This document shows positions 1 to 6,109 of a stretch of DNA of 10,704 bases, piece by piece; the stretch's first letter is position 1; each line of letters starts with the position of its first letter. This DNA is from PNAI01 sp964575715 (GTDB lineage: Bacteria > Pseudomonadota > Alphaproteobacteria > Rhizobiales > Xanthobacteraceae). A program made the position numbers and the translations under genes. The stretch covers positions 1-10,704 of the forward strand of contig CAZNSG010000304.1 of NCBI GenBank assembly GCA_964575715.1, written 5' to 3'. Below the pieces are notes generated by a model that was not told where the DNA came from, searched no databases, and saw nothing but the letters and a program-made list of their open reading frames with translations.

Positions 1-364
1 CCGCGCAGCGGGCTATCGCGCAGCGATTTTGTGCATTGGCACATACCGACAGATCACATTTTGGTGACTGACCGTCGCTATCGGGGCATAGCGGACATTA
101 CCACGCCGCGCTGCAATCTCTTGTGGTGCAAGCGTGAGGCAGAAAATCTAAAAAAAATCTGGCGGAAAACGAGTCCAAAAAATAAGAAGCGGGGGGGTGG
201 CCCCGGATACACGCTTTTTCGCATGGGTACTTTGGCGCGGCTTTAAGGGCTTTTACACGAAAGCCCGTACGGCCTGATTGTAGCTTGCACAGTGCAGAGG
301 GGCGCACAGGTAGAGGGGGGCTCGATCTGCGCGGCGCGCGGATAGCAGCGCAACTTATCAGCTT
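1..364. other. Non-coding region downstream of the recombinase gene
   Basis: I see no convincing gene here. Short open frames exist on both strands, but neither has a ribosome binding site or a recognisable domain. The first 95 bases hold several small dyads: ATCGC/GCGAT at 15-27, TGTGC/GCACA at 30-43 and CGCTAT/ATAGCG at 76-93. The 9-mer CGCGCAGCG is directly repeated at 2-10 and 17-25. A further hairpin, GGGCTTT/AAAGCCC with a 6-base loop, lies at 247-266; it has no following T-run on either strand, so I do not call it a terminator. The A-rich stretch 148-190 contrasts with the G-run that follows it. The left part may be the tail of an intergenic palindromic repeat cut by the window edge. 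Confidence 0.5.
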
Positions 365-979
365 TCATCTCCACAGGTTTTTGAAACGGCCCGGCGCCAG
401 TTCAGTGTAGCGCACCGTCGATTGGATCGAGCGATGGCCTAGGTAGGCTTGCAGCGTCCTAGTGTCGGTGCCTCGGTTCGCCAGCACGAAGCCGCAGGCG
501 TGCCGCAGCATGTGCGGGTGAACCTTGAATGGCATCTTGGCCTCGATGCCGGCGCGCTCGATCAGCTTGGCCAGGCCGGAGACGGTGAACGGCGCGCCCC
601 GCTCGCTCACGAAGATAAATGGTGACTTGGCCTCGCGCCGCAATGCCCGCAGCGCCCGCAGTTCATCTCCGAGCAGCGGATGCGTGCCGGTCATACCGCC
701 CTTGGCCCGGCGGAGGTGCAAGGTGCCGCTCTCGAACTCCACGTCGGACCATTGCAGCGAGCATAACTCCGACACCCGCAGGCCGTGCCGGAAGGCGATC
801 AGGATAATGGCACTATCTCTGGTGCCGTGGCGGTTGCTCTTGGCGGCCTCGATCAGCTTCTCAACTTCGCGTTCGGTCAGGTGCTCGCGTGGGCGCAGCT
901 CGCTATTCGGGCGCCGGGTGGGCATCACTGTCCGTTTTTCTGTTGTTGGCGATACCAGTCTGAGGTTCGCTTTTATCAT
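365..979 (-). CDS. Minimal tyrosine recombinase (phage integrase family, FimB-like size)
   Basis: This 204-residue protein is a tyrosine-family site-specific recombinase, which cuts and rejoins DNA through a covalent phosphotyrosine intermediate. The catalytic set is complete: R68 in HGLR, K93 in the beta-hairpin (RAKGG), H156 and R159 in HPHMLRH, H182 in GHRS, and nucleophile Y191 in RYTEL. Only about 30 residues precede the catalytic domain, so the usual N-terminal core-binding domain is missing; full-length integrases are about 300-400 residues. This size resembles FimB/FimE invertases and a compact recombinase family common in rhizobia. The frame extends 23 codons further upstream, but I start at 979 because GAGGAG sits 8 bases before this ATG. 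Nothing identifies its target: I found no tRNA, attachment repeat pair or invertible promoter nearby. It lies downstream of two other minus-strand accessory genes but has its own promoter-like sequence. Family assignment is firm; role (island integrase, invertase or remnant) is unknown. Confidence 0.93.
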   Translation of the reverse strand: MIKANLRLVSPTTEKRTVMPTRRPNSELRPREHLTEREVEKLIEAAKSNRHGTRDSAIILIAFRHGLRVSELCSLQWSDVEFESGTLHLRRAKGGMTGTHPLLGDELRALRALRREAKSPFIFVSERGAPFTVSGLAKLIERAGIEAKMPFKVHPHMLRHACGFVLANRGTDTRTLQAYLGHRSIQSTVRYTELAPGRFKNLWR

Positions 980-1026
980 GTGATTGGCTCCTCGAAGGCG
1001 CTGCACTGTCCGTATTCTAATAAGAT

Positions 1027-1055
1027 TACGTACAGTACGAGAATGCAAGTGTCAA
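1027..1055 (-). promoter_or_regulatory. Candidate recombinase promoter with an internal dyad
   Basis: On the minus strand a consensus -35 hexamer TTGACA lies at 1055-1050. A 17-base spacer leads to TACGTA (1032-1027), a poor match to a -10 box. A perfect dyad, CGTAC-A-GTACG (1029-1039), occupies the downstream part of the spacer and overlaps the -10. A repressor bound there would block RNA polymerase. Transcription would begin about 40 bases before the recombinase start codon at 979. The -35 match and the dyad are seen directly; promoter activity and the operator role are inferred. Confidence 0.4.
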
Positions 1056-1334
1056 TTATTCTGTAGCTGTCCTGCGATCTCGGATTGGGCTAACAGCGCC
1101 AGATGCCTGCTGGTCCTCTTGCTGGCCTAAGGCTCCGACAGCCGGACATTCAAGCGGTCACGAGCAGCGACACCCGCGTGACCGGCGCAATGTTTCGGGA
1201 GACACGTGCCGCCAACATGACCCGCTCGATGGCCTCGTCATGACTCAGAGCGAGTCACCAGCGCGTTTGTTCGCGTTGGGGCTGGCAAGGTACGCTGTCG
1301 CTAGGCGCGGCCACGCAGGACTCGCGTGGCAATG
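1056..1334. other. Gene-poor spacer between recombinase and DUF5681 gene
   Basis: I see no supported gene in this stretch. A 34-codon open frame on the minus strand (1150-1254) has no ATG at its head and no ribosome binding site, and may be decayed coding sequence. No tRNA, clear terminator or long repeat is visible. The gap is unusually long for neighbouring genes on the same strand, which fits a degraded mobile region. Confidence 0.45.
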
Positions 1335-1685
1335 CTAGTGGTCGTCCTGCGAATCGGGTGCAACGATTGCCGGCACACTCGACGACGCATCCTCCACTGC
1401 CACGGCGCTGGGCAGTTCGGTTCTCCAGCGGATCTCCAACCTCTGCGGCCCCGACTTGTCGCTCTCGTCGGTCGGCTGGGGAACTTTTCCGTCCAGACGA
1501 TCCGCCAACACGCTAATCGCCGCCGTGTCGCCACTCGCGGCCTTCTTGATGAGGGCGCGAGCCACGCGGCGCAGCGCACGATGATCCTCGCCGGCTGCTG
1601 CCAGCTCCATGCGCAAGGCATCATGAAACGGTTTCGTCTTTCTCTGCCCGCCGGGATTTGGGCTAACATTTGGTTTAAAAACCAT
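1335..1685 (-). CDS. DUF5681 domain-containing protein
   Basis: This 116-residue protein of unknown function opens with the DUF5681 signature: FKPNVSPNPGG at residues 3-13, followed by a basic segment and a helical region (about 20-69) ending in DRLDGKVPQ. The family motif is usually seen as FKPG.SGNPGGRP, and members occur in phage-like and accessory regions of alphaproteobacteria. The C-terminal third (71-116) is low-complexity, rich in Ser, Asp and Ala, and looks disordered. I chose the ATG at 1685 because GAGGA lies just before it (spacing 6); the frame could open four codons earlier at a TTG, but that codon overlaps the binding site. It lies 74 bases downstream of the XRE gene on the same strand, so the two may be co-transcribed. 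No catalytic residue can be assigned. Family recognition is by motif memory, not a profile search. Confidence 0.8.
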   Translation of the reverse strand: MVFKPNVSPNPGGQRKTKPFHDALRMELAAAGEDHRALRRVARALIKKAASGDTAAISVLADRLDGKVPQPTDESDKSGPQRLEIRWRTELPSAVAVEDASSSVPAIVAPDSQDDH

Positions 1686-1756
1686 TGGGGTCCTCAATAG
1701 CTAAATGCCTGTACGGGTTGCTGATCTTGATTGGGGGCGTGGCGCATGAGCAATGC

Positions 1757-1772
1757 GTGTCACATGTGACAC
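1757..1772. promoter_or_regulatory. Perfect 16-bp palindrome across the XRE stop codon
   Basis: GTGTCACATGTGACAC is a perfect 16-bp palindrome with no spacer. It covers the last four codons and the first stop-codon base of the XRE-family gene, and lies 72 bases upstream of the DUF5681 start on the same strand. A gapless dyad of this length is typical of a protein-binding operator rather than an RNA hairpin, which would lose several pairs to form a loop. Possible roles are an operator for the DUF5681 gene or autoregulation by the adjacent XRE protein; both are inference. Confidence 0.35.
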
Positions 1773-2041
1773 TTCCTCCGTAATAGAGCTGTATAGCCGG
1801 CACCAAGAGCGGGCAATGCAAATACAATGACTCCGTGAGCGCGTAACGAGGCTTCGATCTTTTCGAGCGTGCTCGGCGTCGATGACGGCAATTTGTCGCC
1901 AGTCTTACTCTCCCAATATCTCGCGTTGCTTGCGTGAAAACCCGCCGCGCGGGCAAGTTCGGCTTGCGACAGTCCGGCGAGCACACGCGCTGCCTTTAAT
2001 TGTCGGTTCGAAATAATATTGAATTTGGTTTCGGTGGTCAT
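1760..2041 (-). CDS. XRE-family (Cro/C1-type) helix-turn-helix protein
   Basis: This small protein of 93 residues carries a Cro/C1-type helix-turn-helix near its N-terminus (about 13-68). The first helix is RQLKAARVLAGLS and the helix-turn-helix is SQAELARAAGFHASNARYWE (residues 25-44). A short hydrophobic segment follows (71-84), then a basic tail ending RRKCHM. Proteins like this usually act as DNA-binding repressors of mobile elements or as antitoxin-like regulators; no toxin partner is adjacent. Start choice is not certain. The frame is open upstream to 2335, but the ATG at 2041 lies 10 bases after GAAGGG and directly before the conserved domain; in-frame ATGs at 2050, 2059 and 2071 are alternatives. 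It is divergent from motA, with 281 bases between them, so it could regulate itself or motA, though nothing shows this. Its stop codon overlaps a perfect 16-bp palindrome. Confidence 0.85.
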   Translation of the reverse strand: MTTETKFNIISNRQLKAARVLAGLSQAELARAAGFHASNARYWESKTGDKLPSSTPSTLEKIEASLRAHGVIVFALPALGAGYTALLRRKCHM

Positions 2042-2322
2042 TGATTTCATGCCCTTCATTCCGGTGATCATACTGGCCGCCCCCGAGATTTCTAATTTTC
2101 CCTTGGGCCTTGGACCAAGATTGGCGTGTGTGGCGGCTGATCTGTCTCCTAGGGTTAGACACTGAGCCGAAAGGCCAAAGTAATTCAGTGGACGATGCGG
2201 ACACGGATAGACACTGTAAATAATTGGTAAACAACGATATTCCGGTAAGATTCCATTAAGCATACCCGGACTAGGTTGCACGGCGTTTTCGGATAGCGCG
2301 CGTCCGCCGTTTGGAGTGGTCC
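2042..2322. promoter_or_regulatory. Divergent intergenic region between XRE gene and motA
   Basis: This 281-base region must hold the start signals for both the minus-strand XRE gene and motA. On the plus strand a weak sigma-70-like pair is visible: TTGGTA (2224-2229), a 16-base spacer, and TAAGAT (2246-2251). The 9-mer TAGACACTG occurs twice in the same orientation, at 2156-2164 and 2208-2216, 52 bases apart. I see no sigma-54 GG/GC promoter, and no matching flagellar promoter. The right part is much more AT-rich than the motA coding region. The promoter call is tentative. Confidence 0.3.
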
Positions 2323-3114
2323 ATGGATATCGCAACCGGCCTCGGTATTATCGCCGGAGCTGTTGTGCTCGTCGCGCTCATAATGATGGGCGGCGATCTG
2401 CGGATGTTCGCCGATTTGCATGCCGCCATCGTGATTTTCGGCGGTGCATTTGCGGCGACCCTGATCCGCTTTCCTCTCACATCCATTTTCCACGGTCTGC
2501 CCCTTGGTGCGCGTTTTGCATTCACCATGCGCCGCATAGGCCAGCGCGAGCTGGTTGAGCAGCTTGCCAACCTTGCCGAAATCGCACGCAAGCAAGGGCC
2601 GATGGGGCTTGAGAAAGTCGAAGTGGAAGATTCATTTCTCGCCAAGGGCATTCGTTTTGTCGCCGACGGCTATGACACCGATTTCATCCGCGACAATCTC
2701 GAGCGCGATCGCGACAATTTTCTCACCCATCTCGATGAGGGGCAGAAAATCTATCGCGCGATAGGTGACTGCGCGCCGGCCTTCGGTATGATTGGAACGC
2801 TGATCGGCATGGTGCAGATGTTCGCCAACATGACCGATCCCTCAAAACTCGGCCCTTACATGGCGGTGGCTTTGCTGGCGACGTTTTACGGCGCGGCGGT
2901 GGCCAATCTGTTCTGCCTTCCCATCGCCGACAAGCTCCATCTCAAATTGTCCGACGAAGAAATCAACCGCACGCTCATCATCGATGGCATATTGATGATC
3001 CGCGACGCCAAGAGTCCGACCCTGGTGCGCGAGATGCTGCTCGCCTACCTGCCCGAGCGGCACCGCCACGCCGCCGAAGAGCCGGAAGTGGTAACCGAGG
3101 CGGCGCCGGCCTGA
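2323..3114 (+). CDS. motA: Flagellar-type stator subunit MotA (PomA-like)
   Basis: This 263-residue protein is the ion-channel subunit of a flagellar stator, an inner-membrane complex that couples ion flow to torque on the rotor. Four membrane segments are visible at about 5-23, 31-50, 145-167 and 178-200. The long cytoplasmic loop carries R89, K90 and E97, which line up with the rotor-interacting charges R88, K89 and E96 of PomA. The two conserved channel prolines are present as P152 (APAFGMIGT) and P200 (ANLFCLPIADK). Length matches PomA (about 253) better than the longer MotA of many alphaproteobacteria. I chose the ATG at 2323 because GGAG lies 6 bases upstream; a TTG four codons earlier overlaps that site. 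motB follows after 34 bases and the two surely work as a pair. Whether it conducts protons or sodium cannot be read from this. The C-terminal tail (248-263) is acidic and Ala/Glu-rich. Confidence 0.93.
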   Translation: MDIATGLGIIAGAVVLVALIMMGGDLRMFADLHAAIVIFGGAFAATLIRFPLTSIFHGLPLGARFAFTMRRIGQRELVEQLANLAEIARKQGPMGLEKVEVEDSFLAKGIRFVADGYDTDFIRDNLERDRDNFLTHLDEGQKIYRAIGDCAPAFGMIGTLIGMVQMFANMTDPSKLGPYMAVALLATFYGAAVANLFCLPIADKLHLKLSDEEINRTLIIDGILMIRDAKSPTLVREMLLAYLPERHRHAAEEPEVVTEAAPA

Positions 3115-3148
3115 CGGCCGCGTGCGGGATTAGGAACGGACCGAAAGC

Positions 3149-3976
3149 ATGGCCAAGAAAAAAGCGGCAGCGCACGGCGGCGGCCACGGCTGGTTCGTGA
3201 CCTTTGCCGACTTGATGGGGCTGCTCGTCGCCTTCTTCGTGATGCTGGTCGCCTTCTCGAGTCAGGATCAGGGCAAGCTGCAGATCGTCGCCGGCTCCAT
3301 GCGCGAGGCCTTTGGCACGCAGCCGCTCATTCGCTACTCGGGCATCATCGAGGTCGACGGCATGCCCACCCGGCCCAAGCTCAAGAACGTCCAACGCATG
3401 TCGCCGGATGAGGCCTCCGCCACGCCGAGTCCGGACGACAAAAGCCGCAATTTCGACCGCGGCACCGCGCTCAACAACACGGGCGCCTTTGCGCTCGCCT
3501 CCGCCTCGTTACGGCAGGCACTCAGTGAAATGCCGGAGCTGCTCGAGGTGTCCAAGCACATCATGATCGAGGAGACCAAGCAGGGCCTCAACATCGAAAT
3601 CGTCGACCAGGACGGCCGCTCCATGTTCCCGGAAGGATCCAAGGAGCCCTATGAACGCACGCGCCGTCTTGTGCAGAGGCTCGCCAAAGAGTTCAAAGCC
3701 ATGTCTTACCGCATGACCGTCGTCGGCCATACCTCGGCCAGCAAAGCACCCGGCAAATCCGGCTACGGGCCATGGGATTTGTCGGCCGATCGCGCCAATG
3801 TAGTGCGCCAAATCCTTGAGGGAGAAGGTGTACCGGAAAGCCGCTTCTTTATGATCGCCGGAAAGGCCGACACCCAGCCGTTGTTCCCCGATGACCCCTA
3901 TATCGCGTCCAATCGCCGCGTTACCGTCACACTGATGCACGAAGCGCCGCCGCTTCCAGCGAATTTCCGGCCCTGA
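3149..3976 (+). CDS. motB: Flagellar-type stator subunit MotB (OmpA-like C-terminus)
   Basis: This 275-residue protein is the partner of MotA; it anchors the stator to peptidoglycan and carries the ion-binding site. A basic N-terminus (KKK at 3-5, then a His/Gly run) precedes one membrane helix at about 16-38. That helix contains the essential aspartate D21 in TFADLMGLLVAFF, equivalent to D32 of Escherichia coli MotB and D24 of PomB. A periplasmic linker follows (about 39-145), including a Pro/Asp/Ser-rich stretch at 85-105. The C-terminal OmpA-like peptidoglycan-binding domain spans about 146-265, with VVGHTSA, DLSADRANVV and the closing NRRVTV motif (255-260). It starts 34 bases after motA with a weak AGGA at 3131-3134, so translation may depend partly on the shared transcript. 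No frameshift or missing key residue is seen. The function as a stator is firm; the motor it serves is not in this window. Confidence 0.93.
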   Translation: MAKKKAAAHGGGHGWFVTFADLMGLLVAFFVMLVAFSSQDQGKLQIVAGSMREAFGTQPLIRYSGIIEVDGMPTRPKLKNVQRMSPDEASATPSPDDKSRNFDRGTALNNTGAFALASASLRQALSEMPELLEVSKHIMIEETKQGLNIEIVDQDGRSMFPEGSKEPYERTRRLVQRLAKEFKAMSYRMTVVGHTSASKAPGKSGYGPWDLSADRANVVRQILEGEGVPESRFFMIAGKADTQPLFPDDPYIASNRRVTVTLMHEAPPLPANFRP

Positions 3977-4097
3977 GCGGGGGTAATCGCTCATCTGGAG
4001 CGCGACAGGAGCCAAAACGACGCTTCCCACCCTATAGAATCTTGCACAGCTGATCTGCCAAGGCGCGGGGTCTGGGGGTGGTTTCCTCGCCCGGCGG

Positions 4098-4106
4098 TGC
4101 TATAAG
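4098..4106 (+). promoter_or_regulatory. Candidate extended -10 promoter for kup
   Basis: TGC-TATAAG matches an extended -10 element (TGnTATAAT) closely. Only a weak -35 (TGGTTT, 4079-4084, 16-base spacer) can be placed upstream, as expected when the extended -10 compensates. Transcription would start near 4112, giving a leader of about 40 bases before the kup ATG. A second TATAGAAT at 4033-4040 is an alternative with no good -35. The 177-base gap after motB leaves room for independent transcription of kup. Confidence 0.35.
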
Positions 4107-4153
4107 GCGCCGTCCTGCCCTTGTTGCAGTGCAGCAATATTGACCAGTTTCCC

Positions 4154-6073
4154 ATGACACAAATCGCTGCTCCCAACGGGGGCAATGTGCCGGCCAACGC
4201 AAACGGCGATACCAAGCCGGCAAGCGGCGTCCATGCCTTGGTGCTTGGCAGCGTCGGTGTCGTCTATGGCGATATCGGCACCAGTCCGCTCTACGCGTTC
4301 AAGGTGGCTGTCTCGGCGGCGTCCGAATCCGGCCAGATCACCCGCGCCTCCGTGCTCGGCGTGCTCTCGCTAATCCTGTGGTCTTTGATCGTCGTCGTCA
4401 CCATCAAATACGTGCTCATCCTGCTGCGCGCCGACAACAACGGGGAGGGCGGCACGCTCTCGCTGACCGCGCTGGTCGGCCGCGCGCTCGGGCGCCGCAC
4501 GCCGCTGGTGCTCGTGCTCGGCGTCGTAGGCGCGGCCATGTTCCTAGGCGATTCGGTCATCACGCCGGCGATTTCGGTCTTATCGGCGGTGGAGGGGCTC
4601 AAGCTCGCGGTTCCGGCGTTCGAACCATTCGTTGTTCCGCTGACCGTTGCGATTCTGATCGCACTGTTCGCGGTTCAGCGCCGCGGCACCGCAAAGGTCG
4701 CTACCTTCTTCGGGCCGGTGATGGTGGTGTGGTTTGTTGCCATCGCCGCCGCCGGTATCCTGCATCTGCGCGACGATCCTGGCGTGTTCGCCGCGGTCAA
4801 TCCGGTTTACGGAATCCAATTTCTTTATTCTCACGGCCGTATCGGACTGGTAACGCTCGGCGCAGTATTTCTCGTTGTTACCGGTGGCGAAGCGCTCTAC
4901 GCCGATCTCGGCCATTTCGGCCGCAAACCCATTCACCTCGCTTGGTTCTGCCTGGTGCTGCCCGCGCTGCTGCTCAACTACTTCGGCCAGGGCGCGCTGC
5001 TGCTGGCCGATCCCACCGCCATTGATAATCCGTTCTATCGCCTGGTGCCGGCATCGTTGCTGTTGCCCATGGTGGTGCTTGCCACCGCGGCCACGGTCAT
5101 CGCGAGCCAAGCCGTCATCACCGGCGCCTATTCGCTGGTGCGCCAGGCCATCCAGCTCGGCTTGTTGCCGCGGCTTGCCATCTTGCATACGTCGGAGGCG
5201 TTTTCCGGCCAGATCTATATCCCGCGCGTCAATTGGGCGTTGCTGATTGGCGCCGTGTTGCTGGTGCTGATGTTCCGCACATCGGGCGCGCTTGCCGCCG
5301 CTTATGGCATCGCGGTTGCCACCACCATGGTGGTCGACGGGCTGCTGGGCTTCATCGTGGTCTGGAAACTGTGGCAATGGCGGTGGTGGCAGGCGGCGCT
5401 GCTGATGATCCCGCTGGTCATCGTCGATTTCACCTTCTTCTCGGCGAATTTGCTGAAATTATATGAAGGTGCCTGGGCGCCGCTGCTGTTTGGCGCGTTC
5501 ATGGTTATGCTTATTCTCACCTGGCTGCGCGGAACCCGCTTGCTCCTGCATAAGACGCGCCGGACCGAAGTGCCGATCGAGACGCTGCTGCGCAGCTTGG
5601 AGAAGAAGCCGCCGCATGCCGTGCCGGGCACCGCGGTGTTTCTCACCAGCGATCCCGAATTCGCCCCGACCGCGCTGCTGCACAATCTCAAGCACAACAA
5701 GGTGCTGCACGAGAACAACGTGATCCTCACCATCATTACCGCCGACACCCCGCGCGTGCGCGAAGAGGAGCGGGTGACCATCAAGCGCGTATCGCCGCGT
5801 TTTAGCCGCGTTGAGCTCAAGTTTGGCTATATGGAAAGCCCGAACGTGCCCAAGGCGCTCGCCATCGCGCGCAAGCAGGGCTGGCAATTCGACATCATGG
5901 CGACGTCGTTCTTCCTCTCGCGCCGCGCGCTCAAGCCGGCCGCCCATTCCGGCATGCCGCGCTGGCAGCACCGTATGTTCATCGCGCTCGCCACAAGCGC
6001 CAGCGACGCCACCGACTTCTTTCAGATTCCGACTGGACGGGTGGTGGAAGTCGGAACCCAGGTTACGGTTTGA
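4154..6073 (+). CDS. kup: Low-affinity potassium uptake transporter Kup
   Basis: This 639-residue membrane protein belongs to the KUP/HAK/KT family and imports K+ across the inner membrane, probably by H+ symport, as known for E. coli Kup (622 residues). The family signature GVVYGDIGTSPLYAFK lies at 35-50, and KYVLILLRADNNGEGGT at 85-101. About twelve membrane helices run from residue 27 to about 455. A soluble cytoplasmic C-terminal domain follows, with the conserved VPGTAVFLTSDPEFAPTALL segment. Start choice is uncertain: no Shine-Dalgarno precedes the ATG at 4154, and TTG codons at 4121 and 4124 are in frame. The ATG gives a typical Kup N-terminus, so I prefer it. It lies 177 bases after motB on the same strand and converges with the chemoreceptor gene, with 36 bases between stops. 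No riboswitch or regulator of K+ is visible nearby. Function is firm by family. Confidence 0.96.
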   Translation: MTQIAAPNGGNVPANANGDTKPASGVHALVLGSVGVVYGDIGTSPLYAFKVAVSAASESGQITRASVLGVLSLILWSLIVVVTIKYVLILLRADNNGEGGTLSLTALVGRALGRRTPLVLVLGVVGAAMFLGDSVITPAISVLSAVEGLKLAVPAFEPFVVPLTVAILIALFAVQRRGTAKVATFFGPVMVVWFVAIAAAGILHLRDDPGVFAAVNPVYGIQFLYSHGRIGLVTLGAVFLVVTGGEALYADLGHFGRKPIHLAWFCLVLPALLLNYFGQGALLLADPTAIDNPFYRLVPASLLLPMVVLATAATVIASQAVITGAYSLVRQAIQLGLLPRLAILHTSEAFSGQIYIPRVNWALLIGAVLLVLMFRTSGALAAAYGIAVATTMVVDGLLGFIVVWKLWQWRWWQAALLMIPLVIVDFTFFSANLLKLYEGAWAPLLFGAFMVMLILTWLRGTRLLLHKTRRTEVPIETLLRSLEKKPPHAVPGTAVFLTSDPEFAPTALLHNLKHNKVLHENNVILTIITADTPRVREEERVTIKRVSPRFSRVELKFGYMESPNVPKALAIARKQGWQFDIMATSFFLSRRALKPAAHSGMPRWQHRMFIALATSASDATDFFQIPTGRVVEVGTQVTV

Positions 6074-6109
6074 TGTTTCGATTCTAGTTAAACTGATCTC
6101 GCTCTAGCG

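Noticed and set aside
31..307. Two short open frames on opposite strands near the left edge
   Set aside because: No ribosome binding site, no domain, and the region contains A-runs, a G-run and small dyads more like non-coding DNA.
1150..1254. 34-codon minus-strand frame with peptide SHDEAIERVML...
   Set aside because: The peptide looks protein-like, but there is no start at its head or ribosome site, and I cannot match it to a family; possibly a gene fragment.
1301..1669. 122-codon minus-strand frame overlapping the DUF5681 gene
   Set aside because: The alternative frame carries the DUF5681 motif and a ribosome binding site; this one is Arg/Trp-rich with no recognisable feature.
3974..3993. 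Possible terminator after motB: TGAGCG/CGCTCA with an 8-base loop
   Set aside because: The stem is short, overlaps the stop codon and lacks a following T-run.
4580..5377. 265-codon open frame on the minus strand inside kup
   Set aside because: Low-complexity His/Gln/Arg-rich peptide antisense to conserved Kup membrane segments; a codon-bias shadow.
6074..6109. Possible bidirectional terminator between kup and the chemoreceptor gene
   Set aside because: The 36-base gap holds no stem of useful length and no T-run on either strand.
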